6,984 nucleotides of DNA from Leucobacter_A sp035514995. Its GTDB lineage: Bacteria; Actinomycetota; Actinomycetes; Actinomycetales; Microbacteriaceae. The stretch is from positions 1-6,984 of the forward strand of contig DATJCC010000100.1 in assembly GCA_035514995.1 (NCBI GenBank), in the 5' to 3' direction. Both the position numbers and the translations under genes were made by a program. The notes below the pieces were generated by a model. It had not been told where the DNA came from, searched no databases, and worked only from the letters and a program-made list of their open reading frames with translations. Of the stretch, positions 1 through 6,313 are shown in pieces; positions within the stretch are counted from its first letter, which is position 1, and every line of letters starts with the position of its first letter.

Positions 1-945
1 GCCGGAGCAATGGAATACACAACCATCGTTGCTTCTCCCGCTTCAGATCCTGCCGGCTTCAAATACCTTGCACCTTATACAGGGTCAGCGATTGGCCAGC
101 ACTGGATGTATGACAGTAAACACGTATTGATCGTCTTTGACGACCTGTCGAAGCAGGCTGAAGCCTACCGCGCCGTATCACTATTGCTACGTCGCCCACC
201 AGGCCGTGAAGCTTACCCAGGTGACGTTTTCTACTTGCACTCACGTCTCTTAGAGCGTTGTGCAAAGCTATCTGACGAGCTTGGTGCTGGATCGATGACA
301 GGCCTACCTATCATTGAAACAAAAGCCAACGATGTTTCTGCATATATTCCAACCAACGTAATTTCGATTACCGATGGGCAGATCTTCTTGCAGTCAGACC
401 TATTCAACTCAAACCAGCGCCCAGCTGTAGATGTGGGTATCTCGGTTTCACGTGTTGGAGGCGACGCACAGGTCAAGTCAATCAAAAAGGTTTCAGGTAC
501 GCTCAAACTTGAGCTTGCTCAGTATCGTGCACTTGAAGCGTTTGCAATGTTTGCTTCTGACTTAGATGCTGCCAGCCGCAGACAGCTGGAACGCGGAGCA
601 CGTTTAACTGAACTGCTAAAGCAGCCACAGTATTCGCCATATCCTGTCGAAGATCAGACGGTCTCTATTTGGGCTGGAACAACCGGGCACCTTGATGAGG
701 TTCCTGTCGAAGATATTCTCCGTTTTGAAAGAGAGTTTCTAGACTACGTTGCTAACAACTCAAAGGCGATAGATACTCTACGCGAAACAAACGTGCTCGA
801 CGACGAAACAGTCGCCGAACTCGAAAAACTCATCGAGAAGTACAAACTAGAATTCCGTACTTCAGATGGCAAATCACTTAACGAGCAGTTCGACGCTCTG
901 GGTGAAGAAGAAATCAACCAGGAGCAGCTTGTAGTAAACAAGTAG
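1..945 (+). CDS. atpA: F1 ATP synthase subunit alpha (3' part, cut by window start)
   Basis: AtpA is the non-catalytic nucleotide-binding subunit of the F1 hexamer (three alpha, three beta) of the membrane ATP synthase. The frame is open from base 1 (Ala-Gly-Ala-Met-Glu-Tyr). The ATG at 10 is therefore an internal Met matching the family's GAxxYTTIV stretch, not the start, and the N-terminal beta barrel and P-loop lie outside the window. Visible are DDLSKQAEAYR, LLLRRPPGREAYPGDVFYLHSRLLER, the ISITDGQIFLQSDLF segment and SVSRVGG, whose Arg (codon 451-453) corresponds to the arginine finger that reaches into the beta catalytic site. The C-terminal helical domain follows and ends normally, with an acidic tail and a TAG stop. 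A small stem-loop separates it from atpG, 64 bases downstream. The identification is certain; only the 5' end is missing. Confidence 0.98.
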   Translation, partial: AGAMEYTTIVASPASDPAGFKYLAPYTGSAIGQHWMYDSKHVLIVFDDLSKQAEAYRAVSLLLRRPPGREAYPGDVFYLHSRLLERCAKLSDELGAGSMTGLPIIETKANDVSAYIPTNVISITDGQIFLQSDLFNSNQRPAVDVGISVSRVGGDAQVKSIKKVSGTLKLELAQYRALEAFAMFASDLDAASRRQLERGARLTELLKQPQYSPYPVEDQTVSIWAGTTGHLDEVPVEDILRFEREFLDYVANNSKAIDTLRETNVLDDETVAELEKLIEKYKLEFRTSDGKSLNEQFDALGEEEINQEQLVVNK

Positions 946-947
946 AG

Positions 948-968
948 TGTGAGGGCTTAGCCCTCACA
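948..968 (+). other. Intercistronic stem-loop between atpA and atpG
   Basis: Bases 948-956 (TGTGAGGGC) and 960-968 (GCCCTCACA) are perfectly complementary, giving a 9-bp GC-rich stem with a 3-base TTA loop. It starts three bases after the atpA stop. No T-run follows (the next bases are ACTTCTTG), so it is not a convincing intrinsic terminator, and the downstream atp genes must be transcribed. A role in mRNA 3'-end protection, processing or partial attenuation inside the operon is inference. The structure itself is plain in the sequence. Confidence 0.6.
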
Positions 969-998
969 ACTTCTTGAATATTACAAGTAACGAGAACT

Positions 999-1006
999 AA
1001 GGGAGA
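999..1006 (+). promoter_or_regulatory. Ribosome binding site of atpG
   Basis: AAGGGAGA sits 3 bases before the ATG at 1010 and resembles the Shine-Dalgarno consensus. It is the clearest ribosome binding site in the window and fixes the atpG start. By contrast atpD and atpC have only weak purine-rich stretches upstream, and yaaA has none. Confidence 0.6.
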
Positions 1007-1009
1007 GAC

Positions 1010-1900
1010 ATGGGAGCGCAACTTCGGGTCTATAGGCAGAAAATCAAATCTGCTCAGACGACCAAGAAGATCACCCGTGCGATGGAACTCATCGCTGCCT
1101 CTCGCATTCAAAAAGCGAAGGCACGTGTTGAAGCATCAGAGCCATACACCAGAGCGTTAACCCGCGCGGTGTCAGCTGTCGCAACACACTCAAACATTGA
1201 CCACCCACTAGTGACTGAGCACGAAAAGATTGAACGGGCAGCCGTTGTTATCTTCAGCTCTGACAGAGGTTTGGCTGGTGCATTCAACTCACAGGTTCTG
1301 AAGGAGGCTGAGCAACTGTCGGAACGCCTTAAAAAAGAAGGTAAACAAATCGTTTACTATCTCATCGGTCGCAAAGCGCAGGGTTATTTCACCTTCCGCA
1401 AACGCGCAGCCGAAAGGGTGTGGACAGGTGGCACAGACAACCCAGAGTTCGAGACCGCAAATGAAATCAGCGACGCACTGCTTGAATCATTTAACCTGGG
1501 CGTCGAAGAGGGGGGAGTGCAAGAGATACACCTCGTGTATAACCGTCTCATAAGTATGGTAAGCCAAGTTCCTCAGGTTAACCGACTCCTTCCACTCGAA
1601 ATCGTTGAGGGTGTTGCAGAGCCTACTGGTGACGTTGAGCCACTATATGAGTTTGAACCAGACCCAGAAACGGTGCTCGACACGGTACTACCTGCATATA
1701 TTGAGGCTCGTATCTTTAATGCAATGCTTCAGTCTGCTGCTGCGAAGCACGCTGCCACTCAGAAGGCCATGAAGTCTGCAAGCGATAACGCTGACGACCT
1801 CATTCGTGACTACACTCGACTTGCGAACAACGCTCGCCAGGCCGAGATTACCCAGCAGATTTCAGAGATTGTAGGCGGCGCTGACGCGCTGGCCGGCTAA
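1010..1900 (+). CDS. atpG: F1 ATP synthase subunit gamma
   Basis: AtpG is the central rotor shaft of F1. Its two terminal helices form an antiparallel coiled coil inside the alpha/beta hexamer and couple proton-driven rotation to ATP synthesis. At 296 residues it has normal family length (E. coli about 287). The N-terminal helix (residues 1-60) carries the hallmark KIKSAQTTKKITRAMELIAASRIQKA. The Rossmann-like middle contains SSDRGLAGAFNS (83-94). The C-terminal helix runs through ARIFNAMLQSAAAKHAATQKAM (from 233) and RQAEITQQISEIVGGADAL near the end. Around residues 160-178 (FNLGVEEGGVQEIHLVY) the loop is short, so the longer insertion I recall in mycobacterial gamma subunits appears to be absent; that comparison is from memory. 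The start is supported by a good ribosome binding site. The gap to atpD is only 29 bases, consistent with one operon. Confidence 0.98.
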   Translation: MGAQLRVYRQKIKSAQTTKKITRAMELIAASRIQKAKARVEASEPYTRALTRAVSAVATHSNIDHPLVTEHEKIERAAVVIFSSDRGLAGAFNSQVLKEAEQLSERLKKEGKQIVYYLIGRKAQGYFTFRKRAAERVWTGGTDNPEFETANEISDALLESFNLGVEEGGVQEIHLVYNRLISMVSQVPQVNRLLPLEIVEGVAEPTGDVEPLYEFEPDPETVLDTVLPAYIEARIFNAMLQSAAAKHAATQKAMKSASDNADDLIRDYTRLANNARQAEITQQISEIVGGADALAG

Positions 1901-1929
1901 ACACACGTATAACAAGAAAAGAGAAACCC

Positions 1930-3393
1930 ATGACCGAAACCGCCGCACCGGCGAAAGAGGCCGCGACTCAGGTTGTAGGGCGAATAGCCCGTGTAACCGG
2001 CCCCGTCGTCGACATTGAGTTCCCACACGATGCGATTCCCGCACTTTATAACGCACTCGAAACAAGAGTCGACTTTGGTGAAGAAGCAAACGCATTCACA
2101 CTAGTTCTTGAGGTAGCGCAGCACCTCGGTGACAACCTAGTGCGCGCCATTGCACTGAAACCAACCGATGGTCTTGTGCGTGGTCAAGAAGTTTTTGATA
2201 CCGGTGACTCGATCACTGTTCCTGTTGGCGATGTCACAAAAGGAAAAGTTTTTGACGTAGCCGGTAACATACTCAACCTCAAAGAGGGCGAAAAAGTAGA
2301 AATCAACGAACGCTGGGGCATCCACCGCCAACCACCAGCTTTCGACCAGCTCGAATCAAAGACACAGCTCTTTGAAACAGGCATCAAAGTTATTGACCTT
2401 CTAACCCCCTATGTACAGGGAGGAAAAATTGGTCTATTTGGTGGAGCAGGTGTTGGTAAGACTGTTCTCATTCAAGAGATGATTCAGCGTGTTGCACAAG
2501 ACCACGGTGGTGTGTCAGTATTCGCCGGTGTTGGTGAGCGCACACGTGAAGGTAACGACTTGATTCACGAAATGGAAGAAGCTGGAGTCTTCGATAAAAC
2601 AGCACTGGTCTTCGGTCAGATGGACGAACCACCGGGCACTCGTCTGCGTGTAGCTCTTTCAGCGCTGACAATGGCAGAGTACTTCCGTGATGTGCAAAAC
2701 CAAGACGTGCTGCTGTTCATTGACAACATTTTCCGTTTCACACAGGCAGGTTCAGAGGTATCGACGCTTCTAGGCCGTATGCCTTCAGCAGTGGGCTACC
2801 AGCCTAACCTTGCTGATGAGATGGGTGTGCTACAGGAACGTATTACATCTACTCGCGGTCACTCAATCACCTCGCTGCAGGCAATTTATGTTCCTGCTGA
2901 CGACTACACCGACCCCGCGCCAGCGACAACATTCGCTCACCTTGACGCAACCACTGAGCTTTCACGTGAAATTGCTTCACAGGGACTCTATCCAGCTGTT
3001 GACCCGTTAACATCAACCTCACGTATTCTTGACCCTCGCTACTTAGGTGAAGATCACTACCGTGTTGCAACAACGGTTAAGCAGATTCTGCAGAAAAACA
3101 AAGAGCTGCAAGAAATCATCGCTATCTTGGGTGTTGACGAGCTTTCAGAAGAAGATAAAATTACTGTGGCACGCGCACGACGCATCCAGCAGTTCCTTTC
3201 ACAGAACACCTACATGGCAAAGAAATTTACCGGTGTTGAAGGTTCAACTGTTGCTCTTAAAGACACAATCGAATCATTTGATGCGATCGCCAAGGGTGAA
3301 TTTGATCACGTCGCGGAGCAGGCCTTCTTTAACGTTGGCTCGATTAGCGACGTTGAAGAAAAGTGGGCACAAATCCAGAAAGAAAGCGCTTAA
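1930..3393 (+). CDS. atpD: F1 ATP synthase subunit beta (catalytic)
   Basis: AtpD carries the three catalytic sites of ATP synthase (EC 7.1.2.2), at the alpha/beta interfaces on the cytoplasmic side of the membrane. At 487 residues it is complete. An actinobacterial-style N-terminal extension (MTETAAPAKEAATQ) precedes the beta-barrel domain (VVGRIARVTGPVVDIEFP). The Walker A motif GGAGVGKT is at 171-178, with Lys177 and Thr178 binding phosphate and magnesium. GERTREGND follows, with the catalytic Glu at 203 and the conserved Arg at 204. Walker B VLLFID is at 260-265, and the DELSEED lever of the C-terminal domain at 403-409 is an exact match. All key residues are present, so the enzyme should be active. 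The ribosome binding site is weak (AAGAGAAA). The stop lies only 3 bases before atpC, which suggests translational coupling. Confidence 0.99.
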   Translation: MTETAAPAKEAATQVVGRIARVTGPVVDIEFPHDAIPALYNALETRVDFGEEANAFTLVLEVAQHLGDNLVRAIALKPTDGLVRGQEVFDTGDSITVPVGDVTKGKVFDVAGNILNLKEGEKVEINERWGIHRQPPAFDQLESKTQLFETGIKVIDLLTPYVQGGKIGLFGGAGVGKTVLIQEMIQRVAQDHGGVSVFAGVGERTREGNDLIHEMEEAGVFDKTALVFGQMDEPPGTRLRVALSALTMAEYFRDVQNQDVLLFIDNIFRFTQAGSEVSTLLGRMPSAVGYQPNLADEMGVLQERITSTRGHSITSLQAIYVPADDYTDPAPATTFAHLDATTELSREIASQGLYPAVDPLTSTSRILDPRYLGEDHYRVATTVKQILQKNKELQEIIAILGVDELSEEDKITVARARRIQQFLSQNTYMAKKFTGVEGSTVALKDTIESFDAIAKGEFDHVAEQAFFNVGSISDVEEKWAQIQKESA

Positions 3394-3396
3394 TCA

Positions 3397-3660
3397 ATGG
3401 CAAACATGCAGGTAAGCGTAGTATCAGCTGACAATGAGGTTTGGTCAGGTGAAGCCTCTCAGGTTATAGCTAAAACAGTAGAGGGCGAGATCGGCGTTCT
3501 CGCAGGTCACGAGCCGCTACTAGCGATACTAGCTGAGGGTGAAGTTCGCATCACTAAAGCAGATGGCAAACTCCTCAAAGTTGATGCTGAAGGCGGTTTC
3601 TTCTCAGTAAACAAAAATGCTATCGAGGTTGTTGCTAGTCGTGCATCACTCGTAGCATAG
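3397..3660 (+). CDS. atpC: F1 ATP synthase subunit epsilon, short form without C-terminal helices
   Basis: AtpC is the foot of the central stalk; it joins gamma to the c-ring. The 87 residues correspond to the N-terminal beta-sandwich only, with SVVSADNEVWSGEA at 7-20, the family signature GEIGVLAGHEPLLA at 30-43 and GGFFSV at 66-71. In longer homologues (E. coli about 139 residues, mycobacteria about 121) a C-terminal helical hairpin follows and can inhibit ATP hydrolysis. Here the protein stops right after the sandwich, at SRASLVA. The bases after the stop show no continuation of the domain in the same frame before yaaA begins, so this looks like a natural short form, not a recent frameshift. 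The start at 3397, 3 bases after the atpD stop, is preferred over the internal Met at 3406 because MAN-x-x-VSVVSA is the usual beginning. Confidence 0.96.
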   Translation: MANMQVSVVSADNEVWSGEASQVIAKTVEGEIGVLAGHEPLLAILAEGEVRITKADGKLLKVDAEGGFFSVNKNAIEVVASRASLVA

Positions 3661-3679
3661 CTGGATTCTTCAAATAACA

Positions 3680-4441
3680 ATGCGTGTGCTGTTGCCGCCG
3701 TCTGAAACAAAAAAATCAGGCGGCGGCAACAGCCGTTTTAAAGCAGATAATCTAAGCTTTTCTGCAGAATTAACCGAAACGCGCAAAGCAGTGCGAGCGG
3801 CGCTTGAGACACTCAGCAAAAACGAAGACGAAGCAATAAAAGCACTTAAGTTGGGCAAGAAATCAGCATCTGAAATAGGTCATAACCTAACCCTGCACGA
3901 ACAGACGACACTGCCCGCAATCGACCGCTACACAGGTGTTCTTTTTGATGCAATAGGTCTAAACGAAATGGATCCTGCAAGCAGGCAATGGATAAACTCT
4001 AACGTTTATATTCAATCAGCTCTCTTTGGGCTGATAAATGCTTCAGACGAAATTCCCGCCTACAGACTATCTGCATCGTCACGGCTCCCTATTCTTACAG
4101 AGCCGCTTAAAAAAACTTGGATTAAAGCTCACTCGAATATAAAAATCAAACAGCAGTTAGTTCTCGACTTACGCTCAAAAGAATACGCTTCCCTCGCTCC
4201 TTTTGCTGACGCTTACTCCCTAGAAGTGTACACTCGTGAAGCCGATGGTTCTAAAAAAGCTTTAAATCACTTCAACAAAGCCGCTAAGGGAGACCTTATT
4301 AAACGCATGGCTCAAAGTAATGTTGAGTTTGCCAACATCACCGAGTTGTTGCTTTGGTCAAACTCGCAAAAACTAGACATTGTGTGCGAAGATAAGACAC
4401 TGCAGTTTGTCACGAACTTAGGCGCTCCTAAACGGTCATAG
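3680..4441 (+). CDS. yaaA: YaaA family protein (DUF328, peroxide stress / iron control)
   Basis: In E. coli YaaA is induced by OxyR and limits intracellular free iron and DNA damage during hydrogen peroxide stress; the biochemical activity is not settled. This protein has 253 residues, close to the usual length (E. coli 258). Family features are the N-terminal LLPPSETK (4-11), RYTGVLFDAI (83-92), SALFGLINASDEIPAYRL (113-130), LVLDLRSKEYASL (160-172) and HFNKAAKGDLIKRMA (197-211). No signal peptide or membrane segment is seen, so it is cytoplasmic. The ATG at 3680 is required because the conserved motif begins four residues in. There is no Shine-Dalgarno sequence before it, and an 18-bp hairpin begins 8 bases after the A of the ATG, so translation initiation is expected to be weak or conditional. 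It lies 19 bases after atpC on the same strand. The family call is solid; the physiological role here is transferred from E. coli. Confidence 0.88.
   Translation: MRVLLPPSETKKSGGGNSRFKADNLSFSAELTETRKAVRAALETLSKNEDEAIKALKLGKKSASEIGHNLTLHEQTTLPAIDRYTGVLFDAIGLNEMDPASRQWINSNVYIQSALFGLINASDEIPAYRLSASSRLPILTEPLKKTWIKAHSNIKIKQQLVLDLRSKEYASLAPFADAYSLEVYTREADGSKKALNHFNKAAKGDLIKRMAQSNVEFANITELLLWSNSQKLDIVCEDKTLQFVTNLGAPKRS
3688..3739 (+). terminator. Strong hairpin inside the 5' end of yaaA, possible atp operon terminator or attenuator
   Basis: Bases 3688-3705 pair with 3716-3733 over 18 positions: 17 Watson-Crick pairs and one U-G wobble (3701 with 3720). They enclose a 10-base A-rich loop (AACAAAAAAA). 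CGTTTTAA follows directly, with a run of four T. The stem is GC-rich, lies 27 bases after the atpC stop, and is the most stable fold noticed in the window, all of which suits an intrinsic terminator of the atp operon. The T-run is short, and the element lies wholly within the coding sequence for the conserved yaaA N-terminus, so it could also act as a translational or transcriptional attenuator of yaaA. The structure is seen directly; the function is inferred. Confidence 0.6.
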
Positions 4442-4460
4442 AATTGTTGTGTAAGTAACC

Positions 4461-4481
4461 ATGAAAGTAGGTAAAGCGTGA
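4461..4481 (+). promoter_or_regulatory. Possible six-codon leader ORF overlapping the phosphatase start
   Basis: ATG AAA GTA GGT AAA GCG TGA encodes MKVGKA. Its TGA overlaps the GTG start of the downstream phosphatase gene, giving the GTGA arrangement typical of translational coupling. The AGTAGG inside it (4466-4471) is also the best available ribosome binding site for the GTG, with 6 bases of spacing. There is no clear ribosome binding site before the ATG at 4461, so translation of the mini-ORF is doubtful and it may be chance. Confidence 0.2.
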
Positions 4482-5368
4482 ACGTATACGGCACGAACGC
4501 CGCGCATCAAAGCATCGCTTATACACCTATAAAAGATCTAGAGATCGAACTTACCTGGCACGCAGTGACCAATGTTGGATTACGCCGAGAAACAAATGAA
4601 GACAGTTACGTGATCGCACCACCCTTGTTCGCTGTCGCCGATGGCATGGGAGGTCATGCGGCCGGAGACCTAGCTTCACAATCTGTAGTAAAGAGACTCT
4701 TTGATAAATCTAAATCCGGCTCTGCAGACCGTGAAGACGTCAATGAGGCCTTGGTGCAAGCGGTTGACGACATCGCTAAGGTAGCAACGGTCGACGGAGA
4801 TCTGGGCGCGGGAACAACAGTCACAGGAATTACTTTCGGAGAAGATACCGATGCTCCTGTCTGGGATGTTTTTAACATCGGTGATTCTCGTGTCTACCAA
4901 TGTTTTAGAGGCGCTCTCACAAAAATTACAGCTGATCACTCAGTTGTGCAGCACCTGATCGACACCGGATCGATTACAGAAGATGAAGCTGAAACCCACC
5001 CACACGCAAACGTAATCACAAGAGCAGTAGGGTTCAATGAAGACCCTATTCCAGACTACGTTCAACTCGCTCTAATTCCAGGGCAGAGAATACTAATCTG
5101 CTCAGACGGATTAACTAAAGAAATCACCGATGTTGGCATTCAACATTTTTTAACCGCTGCAAAAGACGCCGAAGAAGCCGCAAACGAGCTTGTAGAACAG
5201 GCCCTGCAAAATGCAGGCCGTGACAACATCACCGTAATCGTGGTTGATGTGCATTCAGTAGGAGACGATATGGACACGACAGAGGTGCCAAGGCTACTTC
5301 TTGAGAGCGAAGAACTAGAACACAGTGTGGATACTGCCGACGACCGATCCACCACCATAGACATTTAG
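4478..5368 (+). CDS. PP2C-family serine/threonine protein phosphatase
   Basis: This is a metal-dependent (Mn/Mg) phosphatase of the PP2C/PPM family (Stp/PstP type), removing phosphate from Ser/Thr residues in opposition to Hanks-type kinases. It has 296 residues. The motifs in order are RRETNEDSY (Asp42), FAVADGMGGHAAGD (Asp55, Gly56), GAGTT (110-114), NIGDSRVY (Asp136), CSDGL (Asp210) and GRDNIT (Asp249). The metal ligands are therefore all present and activity is expected. The GTG start is forced: an in-frame TAA lies at 4472-4474, and no other start codon occurs before the catalytic domain. Unlike PstP, no transmembrane segment follows the domain; instead there is an acidic, Ser/Thr-rich tail of about 40 residues, so the protein is cytoplasmic. 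No kinase or FHA gene is in the window, so its substrate is unknown. The last 54 bases overlap the opposing asparaginase gene. Confidence 0.93.
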   Translation: MNVYGTNAAHQSIAYTPIKDLEIELTWHAVTNVGLRRETNEDSYVIAPPLFAVADGMGGHAAGDLASQSVVKRLFDKSKSGSADREDVNEALVQAVDDIAKVATVDGDLGAGTTVTGITFGEDTDAPVWDVFNIGDSRVYQCFRGALTKITADHSVVQHLIDTGSITEDEAETHPHANVITRAVGFNEDPIPDYVQLALIPGQRILICSDGLTKEITDVGIQHFLTAAKDAEEAANELVEQALQNAGRDNITVIVVDVHSVGDDMDTTEVPRLLLESEELEHSVDTADDRSTTIDI

Positions 5369-6313
5369 GCGTAGTTTATCTACTACAGAAGCAACCGCTT
5401 CATCGTCTAGCCCGCCCGCTTGACGGAGCGCTTCGATAGCGACTAAATGTAAAGCTCGGCTTGAACCGTCTAAGATTCGCACAGCTGCTACATAACCCTC
5501 TGTAGTTGCTACCACGACACTTCCTTCTGCTCCCTGTTTTGAAAAAACACCAAGCTGGTCCATCAAAACAGTGTCACCTGTGCCTTCACCGCTTACGACC
5601 CAAGCGTTAACCCTCGCCGCACGCAACAAATCATTTGCCATGCGCTGTAACGGAAAAGGAGAATTTGCTTCGCTTGTTGCCATTCTGCGGATCGCGCGGG
5701 CGAGACCGGTAAGAGAAACAGCGTGGGTTGGTGCACCACAACCGTCGATAGAAACGTGAGGTATTTCACCAGTGAATCTTTGTACTGTTTCTTTAATAGC
5801 AAGCTGTAGCGGATGATCAATATCTGTGTAATTTTCGGTAGCCCAGCCGTTAATTTGACAGGTGCGCAGCATCGCAGCGTGCTTACCAGAGCAACAGTGC
5901 AATATGCTCTTTGGGATGCCACCGCTGGCAGCGTGCTCCCGAGCCGCATTAGATCCCATCGGCCAACTATCGGGGCATAAAAGAGCTTCAGTCTCTAGAT
6001 TACCGGCAGAAAGGATCCTCCAAACAATCTCAGCGTGAGCGTGTGATCCATCATGGCTTGCTAACGCTATAGCGCGCTCTTTATCGTTGGCCAACTGCAA
6101 CCCGAGAGAGTGCATTGTCAGCAACTGGATCGGTTTTAAAGCAGATCGTGTATAAATTAGCTCTGCAGGGTTACCCAGACTAAAAACAGTTTCACCCTCA
6201 GGGTTTAAAACAACAACAGACCCAGCGTGACGCGACTCTACAAAACCACCCCGTGTAACAGCAGCAAGCTCAGCCGAATCTTTAAGAGAAGCAGTGCCTA
6301 ATGAACCGCTCAT
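5315..6313 (-). CDS. Asparaginase II family protein (R. etli AnsA type)
   Basis: The predicted reaction is hydrolysis of L-asparagine to aspartate and ammonia. This 332-residue protein belongs to the asparaginase II Pfam family, which is unrelated to the E. coli ansA/ansB enzymes. Family landmarks are AAVTRGGFVESRHAGS (17-32), RSALKPIQ, SHDGSH, HCCSGKHAAML, DGCGAPTHA and VSGEGTGDTVL. By comparison with the Rhizobium etli enzyme, the two Ser-Lys tandems map to Ser57/Lys60 and Ser86/Lys259 and the zinc site to Cys141, Lys144 and Cys192; all are present. No signal peptide is seen, so it should be cytoplasmic. The ATG overlaps the gabT stop (ATGA), implying a two-gene operon and coupled translation. 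The 3' end runs antisense into the phosphatase gene. Substrate preference cannot be read from sequence, and some family members lack proven activity. Confidence 0.92.
   Translation of the reverse strand: MSGSLGTASLKDSAELAAVTRGGFVESRHAGSVVVLNPEGETVFSLGNPAELIYTRSALKPIQLLTMHSLGLQLANDKERAIALASHDGSHAHAEIVWRILSAGNLETEALLCPDSWPMGSNAAREHAASGGIPKSILHCCSGKHAAMLRTCQINGWATENYTDIDHPLQLAIKETVQRFTGEIPHVSIDGCGAPTHAVSLTGLARAIRRMATSEANSPFPLQRMANDLLRAARVNAWVVSGEGTGDTVLMDQLGVFSKQGAEGSVVVATTEGYVAAVRILDGSSRALHLVAIEALRQAGGLDDEAVASVVDKLRLNVYGGGSVVGSIHTVF

Noticed and set aside
10..12. ATG at position 10 as the start of atpA
   Set aside because: The frame is open to base 1 and the codons before it match the interior of AtpA; it is an internal Met.
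3047..3415. A 122-codon open frame overlapping the 3' part of atpD in another frame
   Set aside because: It lies inside a fully conserved catalytic gene and its product is low-complexity Ser/Arg/Leu text with no family resemblance. It is a shadow of atpD.
3629..3658. TTGTTG and TAGCAT, 18 bases apart, as a possible promoter for yaaA
   Set aside because: Both hexamers match the consensus poorly and lie within the conserved 3' end of atpC; not supportable by eye.
5371..5383. GTAG / CTAC small inverted repeat just after the phosphatase stop, considered as a shared terminator of the convergent genes
   Set aside because: The stem is only 4 bp and AT-rich and has no T-run; it is too weak to call.
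5593..5949. A 118-codon open frame on the same strand as the asparaginase gene but in another frame
   Set aside because: The asparaginase frame has all family motifs across this stretch; the alternative product shows no recognisable domain.
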